A program made the translations under genes and the position numbers. Below the pieces are notes generated by a model. It did not search any database and had not been told where the DNA came from. It worked only from the letters and a program-made list of their open reading frames with translations. From contig SEMN01000031.1 in the NCBI GenBank assembly GCA_005408345.1, positions 1,893,501 through 1,957,500 on the forward strand: a DNA stretch of 64,000 nt. Reading direction: 5' to 3'. This DNA comes from Macquaria australasica. Its lineage: Eukaryota > Chordata > Actinopteri > Centrarchiformes > Percichthyidae. The stretch's first letter is position 1; every line of letters begins with the position of its first letter. Below, piece by piece: positions 23,458 to 33,142 of this stretch.

Positions 23458-24625
23458 CCCCTGCCCCCTCCCCAGGACACCCACAGACCCAAAGTCTACA
23501 TTCAGTATATCAACAGTTTTTAAACTCAAATCCCGTAAAAGGAAAAATCCACCCTCACATTTTCATACACTGTTTTAGGACTACACCAGTGTTTTGCCAT
23601 GTTTTACCCCATTTACTGCAAATAATTAATACATTATTGCCAACCATTTTCCAAACATAATGTTAAATGCTTTTGTTTGACATTTTTTTCCTTCCATACA
23701 GCAGACCATGTTTTCCATTCATCTCCGTATGACACTTTTTAAAACAAATTCTGGTACCAAGCTTCATACACTGTCAGGTTGACAGTCTTTATATAGCAGT
23801 AATGTAATGTACAGATGATTAGTAGTAAGCAGGCTAAAGATGAAAAAGAAACACTGGTACGGTCTTGGAATTATCACCAGTTTTGGATGTTTGGTGCTTT
23901 CCTGAAACTAAATTTTTATTTTGTCCTTGTGTAGGTTTTGCTTTGTTACTTCTGTTTCAGTCTCCCAGAATGTCTTTCTACAACCTCTCACACAATGGGT
24001 GTGAACCTGTTGAGTTTTAGTCAAAGGTGGACATATTTAAATGTATGTCCACCTATATAGCAAATGTAAATATAGATATAGCCTGCCAATATGTTAATTG
24101 TGCATGTTTGTAGCCACGTGACTTAAAATGCAACGCATCTTGCGGCTACATGTCCTTAAGGAATTTCGAGGATATGGTTTTGGAAAATACAAATCTTTTC
24201 TACAGTGTCTTTCCCTTGTGTTAGTCTTTTTCTGACTTTAAAACATACACTTACCAATCTCTTAATGGCAGACATTTTCTGTTAACAAAAAAATATATAC
24301 ACCACTATCAAACAAAATAGCCAATTTTAACAGTGTGAAAGTATTTGGGGTGGATTTTTCCTTTTGATATGTGAATACAATTGTATAATTTTGGATGGAT
24401 TTTTTTTTTTCTTAAACACTTATTTCACTTTTCAAAGCACCTTTTGTTAATCAAAATCAGGCCCCTTATTTCCTTTTTTTTTTTTTTAATTTAACACTTG
24501 GTCTGCTGCAGTTGCTGATGGTATAAATACATATTGTAAAATTCAGTGAAACTTTTTCTTATCTTGGAAAATGTTGTATGCCTGTTTCCCATGGAATACT
24601 ATAATAAAAACTGAAAACCCCTTAT
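23458..24625 (+). other. khdc4: khdc4 3' untranslated region (inferred)
   Basis: Runs from the stop codon to just past AATAAA at 24603-24608. It is AT-rich and contains no supported coding sequence. Confidence 0.6.
24603..24608 (+). terminator. Polyadenylation signal of khdc4
   Basis: AATAAA followed by a TTATTGTGTTTAGG stretch. It is the first canonical hexamer after the khdc4 stop. Confidence 0.6.
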
Positions 24626-24787
24626 TGTGTTTAGGTCCCACACATTTTAAACTGCTGAGGAAGGTCAGCAGATGGGTTTTCTTTTGTGAATTTGGGTGCT
24701 CACAATATTAAGGTTTTCTAGGGTTGTCACCCAGAACTTTGCTAAGTATTAAAAACAAAGTTATTTCACTTTCTACTAGCCCTGGGT

Positions 24788-24793
24788 TTTATT
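24788..24793 (-). terminator. Polyadenylation signal of fsd2
   Basis: TTTATT on the + strand reads AATAAA on the - strand, only about 31 nt after the fsd2 stop. This predicts a very short 3' UTR and a gap of roughly 150 bp to the end of khdc4. Confidence 0.55.
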
Positions 24794-24823
24794 TCATGTT
24801 AATAGAAGATATGCTTGCTCGTG

Positions 24824-27800
24824 TCAGATGAATGTGTACCCGGGAGCCTCTATGGCGTTGTGCACAGTAAGAGCTCCTGGGTTGTCCAGGCCAAAGCAGG
24901 GGTGAACATAATTTCGGAAGTGACAGTGGAAGGTGTGTAGGTGTTGTTCCAGACCCACGTTAAAGAAGGACAGAGTCCCCCTCTCGTAGTCCAGGGCCAC
25001 TCCTATCCGCACTGGGTTCACTGTTATCCTCAGGTCAGGACTCCAACCACTGTGCAGAAACTCATATTTATGCCTAAAAGGAAAAAAAGAGGGCAACATT
25101 ATGATTGTGGATAGCAAAGCAGTAATAAATAAAGCTTTTTCTCTCGTGCTGTTTGGAATGATTTTCCCACTCTGTCAGCCATTAGTAAAGCAGATGCTGA
25201 ATCATGAGCCAAAAGCAGGATTTCAAATGGCTATGGATTAAAGAAAATGAAAAATGTGATTGTTAAATTGCACGTGGGCAGAATCACAGAAGATGCCCAC
25301 AATTTGAAACCACATTCAGGGCTTGTGTGATATGCCGCTCTGATTTGCTAAATGTGACAATTCAACTGTCTTGCTGTCCTGCTTTGTTCCAGGAAGAGTT
25401 GCTATAGCAACACTTATAAAGTAACAGATATTCAACTGTGGGCTCTTCTACCTTCAATGGGCTTAGGTTTGCATAGAGCGGATGCACAATTTTTTGCTTA
25501 GGAAAGGAAAATTTCTGGTGGCTAAAAATATAGTCTTGGCCCAGTTTCCATGAACTGCAGTAGTAGTCCCTCAGAGGATCAGCACGCTAATTGTGGTATC
25601 AGATTGTCTGAACATTCTGCATCTACTTGGGTTTGTGTAGTCCTGTGAAAATTAAAGCCAGTTTCTCCTCCCCAGTTTGCACAACAAATGGGATTAAGTA
25701 TATTTCAAAAAGTGACTGAGCAGCAAACCGAGGGTACTTTAACCCTTATGTTTTGTTTGGGGTCCCACACTGCTCTGTGTAAAAATTATACGATTTAAAA
25801 AGAATAGTTTTTCCTTTGAATATTGTTTCTTTTCTTCTGACCCTATTAAAAACCCCAATATGTAAGTATTGAAGTGATAACCCTTCCCTCTGACACAAAC
25901 TTAGACTTTGATGGTGACAAAATACTTAAATGGCCATAAAGCATTGTTATGACATAAGGAAATATCATGTTTTATAAGTTAAATGGGCTATGCATGAACA
26001 AGTATTTATTCCTTTTGTTTGACAAAAGTAATTCACAGACAAACGAAATGTACAGTGTTACGTTTGGAGTCAGATTGTTATAAAACTCCAATAAAATAAA
26101 TCCTAATAGACTTATTTGGGAGAAGTTCTGCGTAAAAAGTACCGTCAACACCAATCGCAGATAAAAAGCATATGAAAATCCATTGTGTTTAACTAGGTTT
26201 TACAGCCGAGTCCCCAGTCCCCTCAGAACATTAGGGTTAATATCCACAGTAATGCTATTTTAACAGAGATGGTGCACCGTTACCTGGATGGGGTGAGGAT
26301 GTGTCTCATACACCAGGAGGTATTGTTGGCTCCAAGGTACGAGTTCCTCTCTGTGTCCTCATATGCAACTCCGATCCTAAACTCCGTCCCATCATCCACC
26401 TCAACTTCCCAGTAATGCCTGCCTCGCACGGGAATCAGATCCCCCAGGACAGCTACACATCTGTGAACACACACACACACTCTTAATTTACATGTCTACA
26501 CTCATAAAGGGTAATCTTAAAAGTTCGCATTATCTTCTGTATTGTCAGTAGCCATTGTATACTTCACCTGGTAAAGGTGTTATCATCTGAGGCCATAGCA
26601 CTAATTGGCAGCTCCTCATCTCCATAAAACATGGTGAAGCCATCTTCAGAGATGGACAGGCAAGGATGGGCACTGTCCTCCAGGAGATAAAAGAATGTAC
26701 CTGCACAGGTAAGCATGTTAGTCATCTCATGAATGAGCAAAAAGCAGTGATGGAAAGTAAAGTACTTAAGTTTTGAGGCACTTGAGTATTTACATTTGAT
26801 GCTACTTTACACTTCTACCCCACTTCAATTATTTAACACCTATAGTTAGTTTTCAGATTAAAATGTCATTAAAAAAATATGATCAGTACATAAAATATGA
26901 GTTGTTACAGATTCAAGTACCCAACAATATATGAAGCAGTTAGAATTGGCTCCACCTCGACCACTTGCATTAATACTTCTGTACTTCTACTTGAGTAACA
27001 TTTTGAATGAAGGACTTACTGTCAGGCATATTTTTATAAATCTGATCTAAATACTTCTTCCACCACTGGCCAAAAGTACCATGGACAGGCAGATCCATGA
27101 TGCTTCTCACCTGTTGTGGAGACAGTAATAGCTTCACTCTTGTCGCTGGGCCCGCCGATGTTGACTGCTCGCACAGAGATGAGGTAACGCCGTCCTGTCT
27201 GCAGCTGGATCAGACACTGACAGGTGGGCACGGCTACTATAGACCTGGGGGATTAACCAATGAGACAGAAGGCTGATATCACTTCCTTTTTAAACGTATG
27301 AAATGCACAGTGATGACAACTTTTTGGATTGGATTTTATTTCCATACCTCTGCCAGAGTGTAAAGCCTTGAAATAACATCTTGTCTCACAACTTCTGAAA
27401 CACTAGGTGGATAAATGGGGTGCTTTAACTAGGAACTTTGTCATATTTGGACCATGGACCCAGTTCAGTTAATACAGTTTAAGCTCCTCTATGCAAAAAT
27501 ACACAGACTATTAAATAATAATAATAAATGGTTTGACTGTTCTCTGAAGTGACTAGATGAAAAAATGAAAATGACCCCAAATGTGAGGACAGTATTCTAG
27601 CTGAGGCTAACAGTGCTGCAGGAGCAGAAGCTAAGAATAGATTTTCTAGGACAGAGTGTATCTTGATTCAGCAGCTCTATAACCATGGGACCTCAAAAAT
27701 CCCAGGCAAGCACTAACACAGGCTTGTTTATGGATGTATTGAAGCAAAAGCCTTATTAAAAAGGACAGGCCAGTAATATCATGGGGTGCTGCATCTTTGA

Positions 27801-30800
27801 AGTTCTGCATATCCAGTGGAGCATTTCTGCTTTAAATGAACTATTTTATCTTTGTGTGTGAACTCTTTTTAAAAAAAAGCATGACAAATTTCAAGGAAAG
27901 CACAATTAAATATTGAGCTTGTTTCTGTGTTGAATCTGTCAACTGTAGGTGTACGTTAATAACACAGTTCTTACTCAGTAACACCGCTCTGTGTGCCATC
28001 AGTACCCATCTCACTGAGCTCCACAGTGTATGAGTCTACAGGATTGGTGTTTCCTGATTCCCAGCGGATCAGAGCAGCCTCTGGACAGCTAGTATACTCC
28101 CTCTGCTTGATCACTGGAGGTGACGGCACTAGGGAGAGAGAAGAATCACCGCTTTAGACTTTATCCTCTCTGACATCAATCATGTGAGGCTGCCTGGAAT
28201 GATAACAAAAATAGAGAAAAATACATCTGAAAGTGATTTTCGGGAACATCCTGAGACAACTGTCACAAGTTTAATGATGCCTCATGTAGTTGTAGGAGTG
28301 GGGCATTTATTACCTGTCATGTATAAGGCCTTCTCGCTCGCTGGGCTGATGCCTGTGGTGTTTGTAGCAGTCACCCACAGTTCATACTGAGCATTGGGCA
28401 GCAGATCTGTCACAGTGCAGTGGGTCTCCTTCACTTTTACCTTGCTTACTGAAAAGCAAGCACAGATTTAATTGTGGCTGCTGCGCGGATAGAAACATGT
28501 CACCGGTATCCTTCAGAGAAATCAGAAGATTCCCACATCAATAGATACTGTTTCAACAGTAGATGGTGTTATCATGCAATGTGAATCCGTAGTCAGTGTC
28601 TCTGTGTTGTACCATGTGGTGCACAAGTGCTGTCTGCTGGTGTGTCCTCCAGCACGGGTCTGTAGTAAAGCTCGTAGTACTCCACGGTGTCGTCGGAGAA
28701 CAAGCTCCAGCACACACGCAGTGATGTCTGGGTGGCAGAGTTGGGCATCTGGGGGTTGATTACTGGGGCAGATGGAGCTGTTTTTATATTGGAGAAACAT
28801 TATTAACCCGGTTTTGTTATCGAGTCATACCATCAAAAGCGCTAAGATAACGGTACAGGAGCAGTTTTGCATAAAAAGTGATACGTTGTGACAGCTTGTT
28901 CTAGTTTCAGCTCAACACTGACTCCTATGTGCTTTTATTTATTATCATTATTATCTGTAAAACAGTGACTTTAAAATTGAATTTAATATTCCTTCCTTCC
29001 TAAACACGAACAGGACAGTTGACCATGATCCTTCTGCCCGTGTTCCCCAGGCAGGTTGCTGTTCTTTAAATATCATTCTAAGCTTATAATTTTGTTACCT
29101 CCAGGACGTTCAGGGAGATTCAACTGAGAGTTTCCATCATCCACCTGCTGGCTTTACTCCACCAGCACTAGCGTCTAGACTCTGGGGGATCCTGTCCCAT
29201 CTCCTATCTTTAGGTGGGCCTATGCTTAATGAAGATTGCTTCAAATTGATGGGATCTAATCATCATAGTCTCTTTCCATTGCCAACCTCAATAAAAATTG
29301 TTATACACACAAAGCTAGTGAATGGTCTCTGGATAACCACCACACCACTAACTCCTCTATAATATAGACTATAGGTAGGTGAACAGGGGGAGCCGTTTGT
29401 AAATCAGACCTGGAACAACGTTGATGGAGTCCATCATGGTTTTGACATCTGACAGGTCAGCAAGTGGGGTGTTAAACTCAAGACTTGTAGCCAACGTGAG
29501 GTCAGTCTCCTCTTTGGCAAACTCCTCGATTCTGGTGTGGTGCAAAAAGAAGAAACCCTCCGAGCTCTGAGTACTAACATTTAAGATTAAGGTAAAGCAG
29601 CTTGTGTCATGCCATTCATTTGGATCAGTCAAAATGTATTTAGTTAAGGTCCACTTACTAGCTCATCCTGGAGCTTTTTGTGGTCTTCTGCAGTGGATGA
29701 AGTTTGCTCAATTTGTCATGGAGACTGAGCTGTCTCAATGCTCTGCAAAAAGCTAGTAAGTGGACCTTGAATAAGGATTTATGATTTATGTCAAACTACT
29801 TTTTCCAAGGCCAAGAATTTACCGTCATGCTCAAAATGTGTCTACTTTTATAAAAATTAGTCTGAAACCACAGGCAAAAACACATAGACACACAATATTA
29901 GCCCTGTGCCATTATTTGTTAGTCTTTTGAAATCACATTGCAGTCACCAACAGTGCAGTGTCACACCATGTGGCATACTCACTGAGCAGCATCATAATTA
30001 CCTTTTAATGGCGGGTATAACTGTCTGTCAATAAAGGTCAAAGAAAGCAATTGAACAACAAAGTAATTAAATGTAGAAATACTAAATACATCAGCACCAT
30101 GACAGGAAAGCCATTTATCATCATGTATACAACTGTCATCTGCACTTTCGAATGACTGGCTGACGAAAACACAAGAACACAAGCTAGGACACCTTCAGGA
30201 AAAGCCTCTTGTCTTGGCTGCGGTAGATCTCCTGGGCCGTCTCAATGAGCTCCTTGGAGGCATCCATCGCCCGACCACAAGCCAGCAGCTGACTGTACAT
30301 GGCTTCCAGCTTGCCCTTCTTCTCCTCCTCCAGTCCAGCCGCCCTCTCGTCATATCGCTGAGACAATGTTTGTAGCACATCATTGTAGTGTTGCTCCAAG
30401 TGCTGCTCCTGACGGCCAAAATTCTCCTGTACATACATTCATATGATCACAGTGGCGCAGTTGGAGATACACATTTGTTGTGCATTAAAGAAAGTACGGA
30501 AAGAAAAGAAAAATGAGAGGATGACAGATCAAGGGAGGCGATGAATGAAATGGATGTGTTTGATTCTTGACTTTCCAGTTATGTCTGACATCTTGAACTT
30601 TATTTCTGCCTTTAAGTTCAATAAGACAAAATAATAATACAAAGAATTATTCCTGAATGCTCACACAGCCATAAATCAATGTCAAAACACAATCCAACAA
30701 TCCGTTTCACTAAACTAAAAGTCTTCCGAGTGCGACATTTACCTCCACAGTGAGAAAGATTTCCTCCAGATGACCTGCAAAGTTCTCCATCTCAGCAACC

Positions 30801-31551
30801 TTCCCTTGCAGCCGATTCCTGATTGTGACGATCTCACTCTGAAAACAACTGAAAGTCAAACTTTTGCCATTTCTCTTTTTAATTCAAACCAGTAGCATAA
30901 ACTATTTTTCAGCCTGTGCCGTCAGGAATTTCTGCTCATGTCTGTGGCTTGGTATAAAAAAGCTGTCATGCGGACAGCTCCATCTTCTGGGAACTACAAA
31001 GAAACTGAAATTATAGATGTTGGTCCACAGTCCTTAAGTAAGGAAATAAATGGACGTGCTTTTAATTGCTTATTTCCCCCCCCAATCCTTGCATTTCTAG
31101 GGGTGCTGGTTCTGTATGTATGCTGCCATTTTCTTAGAGATCCTCTTGATACATGTTATTTAAATCCCAAGAATCCCATTGTGGCTGAACAGAGGTCAAG
31201 TAAAATAAAAAAAATTAGAAAATATCAAATGTTTCATTCATACATCATGGGCCAAAGCTGTGTTAGTGTCCCCACCTCGGTTTCTCCCTCCTTAAACACA
31301 TCGTCATCATCATTTCCATCTTCTGCCCCAGTGGGAGATGGAGGGCCGTCCTCACAGGGCTCAAAACGAAGGGACTCGTTGGTGTCGACAGAGAACCTCT
31401 GGAAGGTGGCAACGTCTCGGGTCGCCCTCCCTCCTCTGTCTGACACCACATTGTAGGGCTCCATGGTGGTCGACTCTCTGCTCAACTCCTGGTGCTCAGC
31501 TTCCTCTGCAATCACATCAAGTAGGCCTCCTCTGATCTCATACAGGTCCAT
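24824..31551 (-). CDS. fsd2: Fibronectin type III and SPRY domain-containing protein 2 (minispryn)
   Basis: Coding exons in transcript order: 31551-31276, 30838-30743, 30426-30193, 30024-30002, 29531-29410, 28777-28613, 28448-28314, 28128-27975, 27244-27111, 26700-26568, 26460-26284, 25073-24824. Phases match and give 632 aa. Human FSD2, about 749 aa, is a muscle protein of the myospryn/ryanodine-receptor complex. Layout: acidic N-terminus (1-92); coiled coil (~93-205, ENFAGHLEEIFLTVEENFGR); COS-like segment (~210-250); two FN3 domains (~251-350 and ~351-447, with YYELYYRPV and RYLISVRAVN); B30.2/SPRY (~448-632, with RHYWEVEVDDGTEFRIGVAY and GVALDYERGTLSFFN). Two FN3 domains and linkage to whamm and homer2 separate it from FSD1. 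The first exon is preceded by a splice acceptor at 31563-31564, so an upstream exon exists and extra N-terminal coding sequence is possible. Confidence 0.9.
30002..30024 (-). CDS. fsd2: 23-nt microexon of fsd2
   Basis: ACAGTTATACCCGCCATTAA plus AAG, flanked by TTGACAG and GTAATT. It encodes TVIPAIK and two bases of an Arg codon. It is required because the preceding 234-nt exon ends in phase 0 while the next exon (29531) starts with one base that completes a codon. Only a 3n+2 exon bridges them, and this one does. Confidence 0.8.
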
Positions 31552-31616
31552 GAGGAGAATGACTGTGTGAGGACAGAGGTTTACAATTCATTTATAATTC
31601 AGGGGTCTGATACATA

Positions 31617-32093
31617 TGGAAGCCCATTTCCACCAGTAAAAAAAAAAAGAAAAGAAAAAGTCAAAATTATGAGATAGAAAGTGCGCATGCGCCACCCGTA
31701 ACCCCATGCAAACGATATGCAATCCTAAATAAGACACCTATAACAGTTGACTTTTGTAAATGTTTGATGTTGGATTAAGTTGCTGTTCAATGAAGGTTGC
31801 CACCTCTGTCACATTGGTTTTTATTCTTTCTACCAGAACTGCTTCTTCAATCCCATGTGAATCAGCAAGCAGGTGAAGTGTTTCATTTGTTGTAAAGCCA
31901 CGTTTAAAGTCCTCAATGTTCTCACAATCCATTTCCCTGACAAATTAACCAGAACTCATGCCAAAGAGCTGCTACTCTCATTGTTGTTTGAAAGCATCTC
32001 ATAATTTTGACTTTTTTTATCTCATAATTTCGACTTTCTATCTCATAATTATGACTTTTTTTTTTTTTTTTTACTGGCGGAAATGGGCTTCCA
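31617..32093. mobile_element. 477-bp TA-flanked inverted-repeat DNA element (MITE-like)
   Basis: The left end TGGAAGCCCATTTCCACCAG and the right end, read inverted, TGGAAGCCCATTTCCGCCAG differ at one base, and both continue into a poly-A run. Both flanks show TA, a probable target duplication. AGTCAAAATTATGAGATAGA-like subterminal repeats occur once on the left and three times, inverted, on the right (31989-32056). A 64-codon frame on the - strand (31932-31738) looks like a transposase remnant. Confidence 0.8.
31738..31932 (-). pseudogene. Remnant ORF inside the inverted-repeat element
   Basis: 64 codons starting MDCENIEDFKRGFTTNETLH and containing TEVATFIEQQLN. It recalls, from memory, the N-terminal helical part of fish transposon proteins with an integrase core, with an internal deletion. 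No catalytic domain is present. Confidence 0.35.
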
Positions 32094-32314
32094 TAGATAC
32101 AAGATCAGTTTAATTCAGCCCTTTCTGTTCTCAACTATATCAATCTATAGATCAACTAATAACAATCATCAAATAAAAACTGAACAGAGTGAACACAACA
32201 GAATATGAGGAGATCTCAAACCTACAGCCTTCATGATTGAAAGCAACTTGCCTGTGCAGAACAATCTGTTAATTCAATTATTAATAGTGAATGAGCAGCA
32301 GATAGCAAGTTTAC

Positions 32315-32676
32315 CTGGATAATTCAGTATACCAGTCTGTTCTAAACAACCATTTCAGGCCAGCAGTGGTGTCCGACAAGCCCACTCTGTAAGCAGTCCA
32401 ACCCTCACCCAGAAACTGTGATAAAAATAGATGGGACTCAGATTGCTCACAGTCAAACAGCCATGCAGGGCATTGGTTATTTATTGAATAAAACATACAA
32501 GTTAGACTAATTAGAGGCCTGGGGTTTTTTTTTTTTAAACACTGTAAACACTTGCAATTAGTGACAGTTTCAGTTTCAGCAATATTAATTACCTTGACAT
32601 TATGATTTGGAAATCCCCGAACATGTGACTCAAAAAGGTCAAAGTTGAACACAATACCGGATACATTAGGGTGCAT
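32315..32676 (-). other. Two candidate spliced exons of unknown identity upstream of fsd2
   Basis: Exon A, 32676-32593, opens with ATG and ends GTCAAG before GTAATT. Exon B, 32415-32315, follows TTTTTATCACAG and ends ATCCAG before GTAAAC. Joined, they stay open and encode about 61 residues, including GEGWTAYRVGLSDTTAGLKW. I do not recognise the product. Spliced to the fsd2 exon at 31562 the frame does not match the fsd2 ATG and stops nine codons in. It could be a 5' UTR with an overlapping upstream ORF, a separate small gene, or chance. Confidence 0.3.
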
Positions 32677-32939
32677 TCAAACTCCTCGTAAATTTCCACA
32701 TAAGGTCTTTTAAACGCTTTTGATCAGACATATCTTAATTATGAGCTCGTCTGCTCCTTCAGTACCTCGGTAATAGAAATTAGACGGTGGCACTTTTTTC
32801 GCGACTGTTGCTTTGACGTAGAAATCAAGCAAATGTATACTAACAGAGATTACTGGAGAGAAATTGCGTGCCATCAATAATAAAAACGATGTTTTACTTA
32901 ATTATAGTGTGAACAAAACTACATGCCTTCCAGTGTTTT

Positions 32940-33138
32940 CCCTACGTCAAGATCTATATTCAGTAAATGTGATAACATGGGTAAACGTCTCACTTTATGA
33001 GACGGCTCACGTTCGGTTTTAAGAAAGTTCCGAACATGTCTGGGGTGCCCTGAAGGCAGCCCGCGTCACGCAAATGGCGGACGTTGTAAACAGAGCCAGC
33101 AGTTCCTCGGAGGCCGAAGTGAAACATCCGTTTTTAAG
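32940..33138 (+). promoter_or_regulatory. whamm: Putative whamm promoter and 5' leader
   Basis: A GC-richer stretch next to the start codon, TATA-less. A CAAATGGCGGAC at 33072-33083 resembles a YY1/TISU-type element. The start site is unknown, and the region may be shared with the divergent fsd2 side. Confidence 0.4.
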
Positions 33139-33142
33139 ATGA
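33074..33142 (+). promoter_or_regulatory. Upstream ORF overlapping the whamm start codon
   Basis: ATG at 33074 in strong context (A at -3, G at +4) opens 22 codons (MADVVNRASSSSEAEVKHPF plus LR). It ends at TGA 33140-33142, which overlaps the whamm ATG at 33139 as ATGA. A 5-codon ORF starts at 33036. Relevance depends on where transcription starts. Confidence 0.55.

Noticed and set aside
31989..32056. CRISPR-like tandem AATTATGAGATA units
   Set aside because: There are only three diverged units with no unique spacers. They are subterminal repeats of the inverted-repeat element.
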